6,036 nt of DNA from Halobacteria archaeon. GTDB taxonomy: Bacteria; Pseudomonadota; Gammaproteobacteria; UBA9214. Of this stretch, positions 4,708 to 6,036 are shown in pieces. The notes beneath the pieces are model-generated. The model worked only from the letters and a program-made list of their open reading frames with translations. It was not told the DNA's origin and did no database searches. Both the position numbers and the translations under genes were made by a program. Numbering within the stretch: position 1 is the stretch's first letter; each line of letters opens with the position of its first letter. The DNA lies in NCBI GenBank assembly GCA_013041945.1, contig JABDRC010000112.1, positions 1-6,036 of the forward strand, in the 5' to 3' direction.

Positions 4708-5898
4708 TCACGACTCCCAGATCTCGTCATGCTGCTGTGGCGGAAAATGCTCCATCAGCACATCAATGACATGCTCCAGTGTGGCACGCACCGTATCCTC
4801 GATGTACCAGTTTTCGATAATGGGAATCCCGTCCCTGTCTGCCTCATCCAGCAGCCAGGACTGCAGCTCCCAGATATCATCCAGGTATTCCACTGCGTGA
4901 TCCGCCTCGCGACTGTCATTTTCACTGCCGCGTCGCCTCAGCTGCCTGCGGAGCAGCTCTTTCTTCATGCTGGCGAGCATGATGGGGATGATGACAGCCT
5001 TTTCCTCCATCGCATCAAGACTCATCTCCGTTGGCACCACGTGGACGCCTTCCAGGATCAGGTGGTGCCGTTCCTGGGTGGCACGCTCGATGGTTGCCTG
5101 CAGTGCCAGTTTCATGGCTGTAAACTGGGACAGAAACCCGGCAACCACCGGATTGTCAATGCCCGGCTTGGCCCCGCCGTCGGCACCCGGCAGGCCACGC
5201 CAGGCCTCGAAGCTTGAATACCCCAGGGTCGGCAGCATCTGTGGTGACAGGTAGGAGCGAATGATTTGGCGCATCATGTCCGTCGACTGGTGACGGGCAA
5301 TATCCAGCCGGTAGGCCAGCTCCGCCGATACGGTGCTCTTGCCGCTGCCGGTAGCGCCTCCAATCAGGATAATCAGGGGTATGCCGCTGTTCTCGAACCT
5401 GCGCCATGACAGATAGCGTTCGGCCAGGTCCCTTGAACAATGTTCACACAGGCACCTGAAAATAATCCTGCGTAACGCCTTGTGATCGATTTCCCGGTGA
5501 CCCGTTTTTCTCAGGGTTGCAAGAACCATGCGCGCACCCCGCATGGCCATCTCCGGCGGGATGGCGCAGGTTTCCAGCGAATGCGCCATGACGCCGACCG
5601 AAAACGGCGCGCTGCGGGCAGGCGTGTGGATGACGATAGCCGGCTCATTGACGGGGCTGATTTCATAGGCCCTGCGTATGTCGCTGCCGTGGTGCTCTTC
5701 CAGCAGCACGGCCACCCTGCCCTTCAGTTCCGTGCTGGTTATTTCCTGTCTGTTCTGCAGCTCATTCCTGGTCATCCGGGCCAGCGCATAGGCCTCATCG
5801 AAGGCGAGACCCGCATCGACCAGGGATTGCACCAGAATCCCCCGCAAAAACGGGGTGCGGTCGCCTTCAGGCTGCTTGATGACGGTTATCTTGGCCAT
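4708..5898 (-). CDS. 2-phosphoglycerate kinase family P-loop kinase with two ATP-cone-like domains
   Basis: A 396-residue protein. Residues about 1-80 look like an ATP-cone nucleotide-binding domain (ITVIKQPEGDRTPFLRGILVQSL ... ITSTELKGRVAVLLEE). Residues about 86-165 repeat the same layout (APFSVGVMAHSL ... REIDHKALRRIIFRCL) and lead into RYLSWRR, the typical link of archaeal 2-phosphoglycerate kinases. The kinase domain follows: Walker A GGATGSGKST (180-189, K187), HQSTDMMRQIIR (203-214), LGYSSFEAWRGL (225-236), and EGVHVVP (283-289). In archaea the enzyme phosphorylates 2-phosphoglycerate to 2,3-bisphosphoglycerate for cyclic 2,3-DPG; in bacteria the substrate is not settled. ATP-cone domains usually sense ATP/dATP, so activity may follow the energy state (inference). 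No good Shine-Dalgarno is seen before the ATG at 5898. The leader is about 125 bases from a perfect -10 box. Confidence 0.88.
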   Translation of the reverse strand: MAKITVIKQPEGDRTPFLRGILVQSLVDAGLAFDEAYALARMTRNELQNRQEITSTELKGRVAVLLEEHHGSDIRRAYEISPVNEPAIVIHTPARSAPFSVGVMAHSLETCAIPPEMAMRGARMVLATLRKTGHREIDHKALRRIIFRCLCEHCSRDLAERYLSWRRFENSGIPLIILIGGATGSGKSTVSAELAYRLDIARHQSTDMMRQIIRSYLSPQMLPTLGYSSFEAWRGLPGADGGAKPGIDNPVVAGFLSQFTAMKLALQATIERATQERHHLILEGVHVVPTEMSLDAMEEKAVIIPIMLASMKKELLRRQLRRRGSENDSREADHAVEYLDDIWELQSWLLDEADRDGIPIIENWYIEDTVRATLEHVIDVLMEHFPPQQHDEIWES

Positions 5899-5984
5899 GC
5901 CTGAATGTCAGAGGGGCAATCATCGCAAAAACGCCGGGTGTCATACGGTCGTGAACAGGGAAACGACATTGCCGGGTGACCCCT

Positions 5985-5997
5985 TCCGCACAGCGGA
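5985..5997. repeat. Leader hairpin A, upstream of the 2PGK-like gene
   Basis: TCCGC and GCGGA form a 5-bp stem with a 3-base loop. It would lie in the 5' leader if transcription begins at the -10 box near the right edge. No T-run follows on the - strand. Confidence 0.3.
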
Positions 5998-6004
5998 GTG
6001 ACTA

Positions 6005-6018
6005 TGCCTGCACAGGCA
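6005..6018. repeat. Leader hairpin B or operator, next to the promoter of the 2PGK-like gene
   Basis: TGCCTG (6005-6010) and CAGGCA (6013-6018) are perfect inverted arms two bases apart. The element covers the first bases of the predicted transcript, so it could be a dimeric repressor site as well as an RNA hairpin. Confidence 0.35.
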
Positions 6019-6029
6019 GCGTACCGGTC

Positions 6030-6035
6030 ATTATA
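6030..6035 (-). promoter_or_regulatory. Candidate -10 box of the 2PGK/RRM/APH-kinase operon promoter
   Basis: On the - strand TATAAT is a 6 of 6 match to the sigma70 -10 box, in the noncoding region upstream of the 2PGK-like gene. The -35 region would lie beyond the window end, so the promoter cannot be confirmed. The predicted start is near 6023. Confidence 0.4.
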
Positions 6036-6036
6036 G

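Overview
The window is GC-rich, densely packed bacterial chromosome. It looks like a gammaproteobacterium or related proteobacterium, inferred only from protein style, sigma70-like promoters and an FNR/ANR-type site. Seven protein genes are supported: two on the + strand and five on the - strand. There are no tRNAs, rRNAs, insertion sequences or CRISPR arrays.

Left part, + strand (1-1305): the C-terminal proteolytic domain of a Lon-related ATP-dependent protease, cut by the window edge, whose stop codon overlaps the start of a two-domain universal-stress-protein-like gene (ATGA overlap). These two converge on the - strand genes across a gap of about 90 bases with no clear terminator.

Middle and right, - strand, in transcription order from the right edge: a P-loop kinase of the 2-phosphoglycerate kinase family with two N-terminal ATP-cone-like domains (5898-4708); a small RRM-like RNA-binding protein (4533-4288); a fusion of an aminoglycoside-phosphotransferase-like kinase with a zeta-toxin/gluconate-kinase-like P-loop kinase (4250-2634); a small acidic four-cysteine protein of unknown function (2361-2119); and a ribosome hibernation factor (HPF/RaiA type) fused to a cold-shock domain (1965-1399). 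The first three are probably one transcript starting at a perfect TATAAT box at the right edge. The last two have their own candidate promoters.

The genes read as a dormancy or energy-stress module: protein quality control (Lon-like), universal stress protein, ribosome silencing (HPF-CSD), RNA binding (RRM) and two orphan small-molecule kinases. The nearest known parallel is the DosR dormancy regulon of mycobacteria, which also joins universal stress proteins, a RaiA-like ribosome factor and an APH/P-loop fusion protein (Rv2004c). Low-oxygen control is supported here by a 9/10 match to the FNR/ANR box, placed at the class II distance (-41.5) from a plausible -10 box of the HPF-CSD gene. The second main signal is a G-run cluster able to form a G-quadruplex, directly in front of the start codon of the RRM-like gene and containing an 8-G homopolymer.
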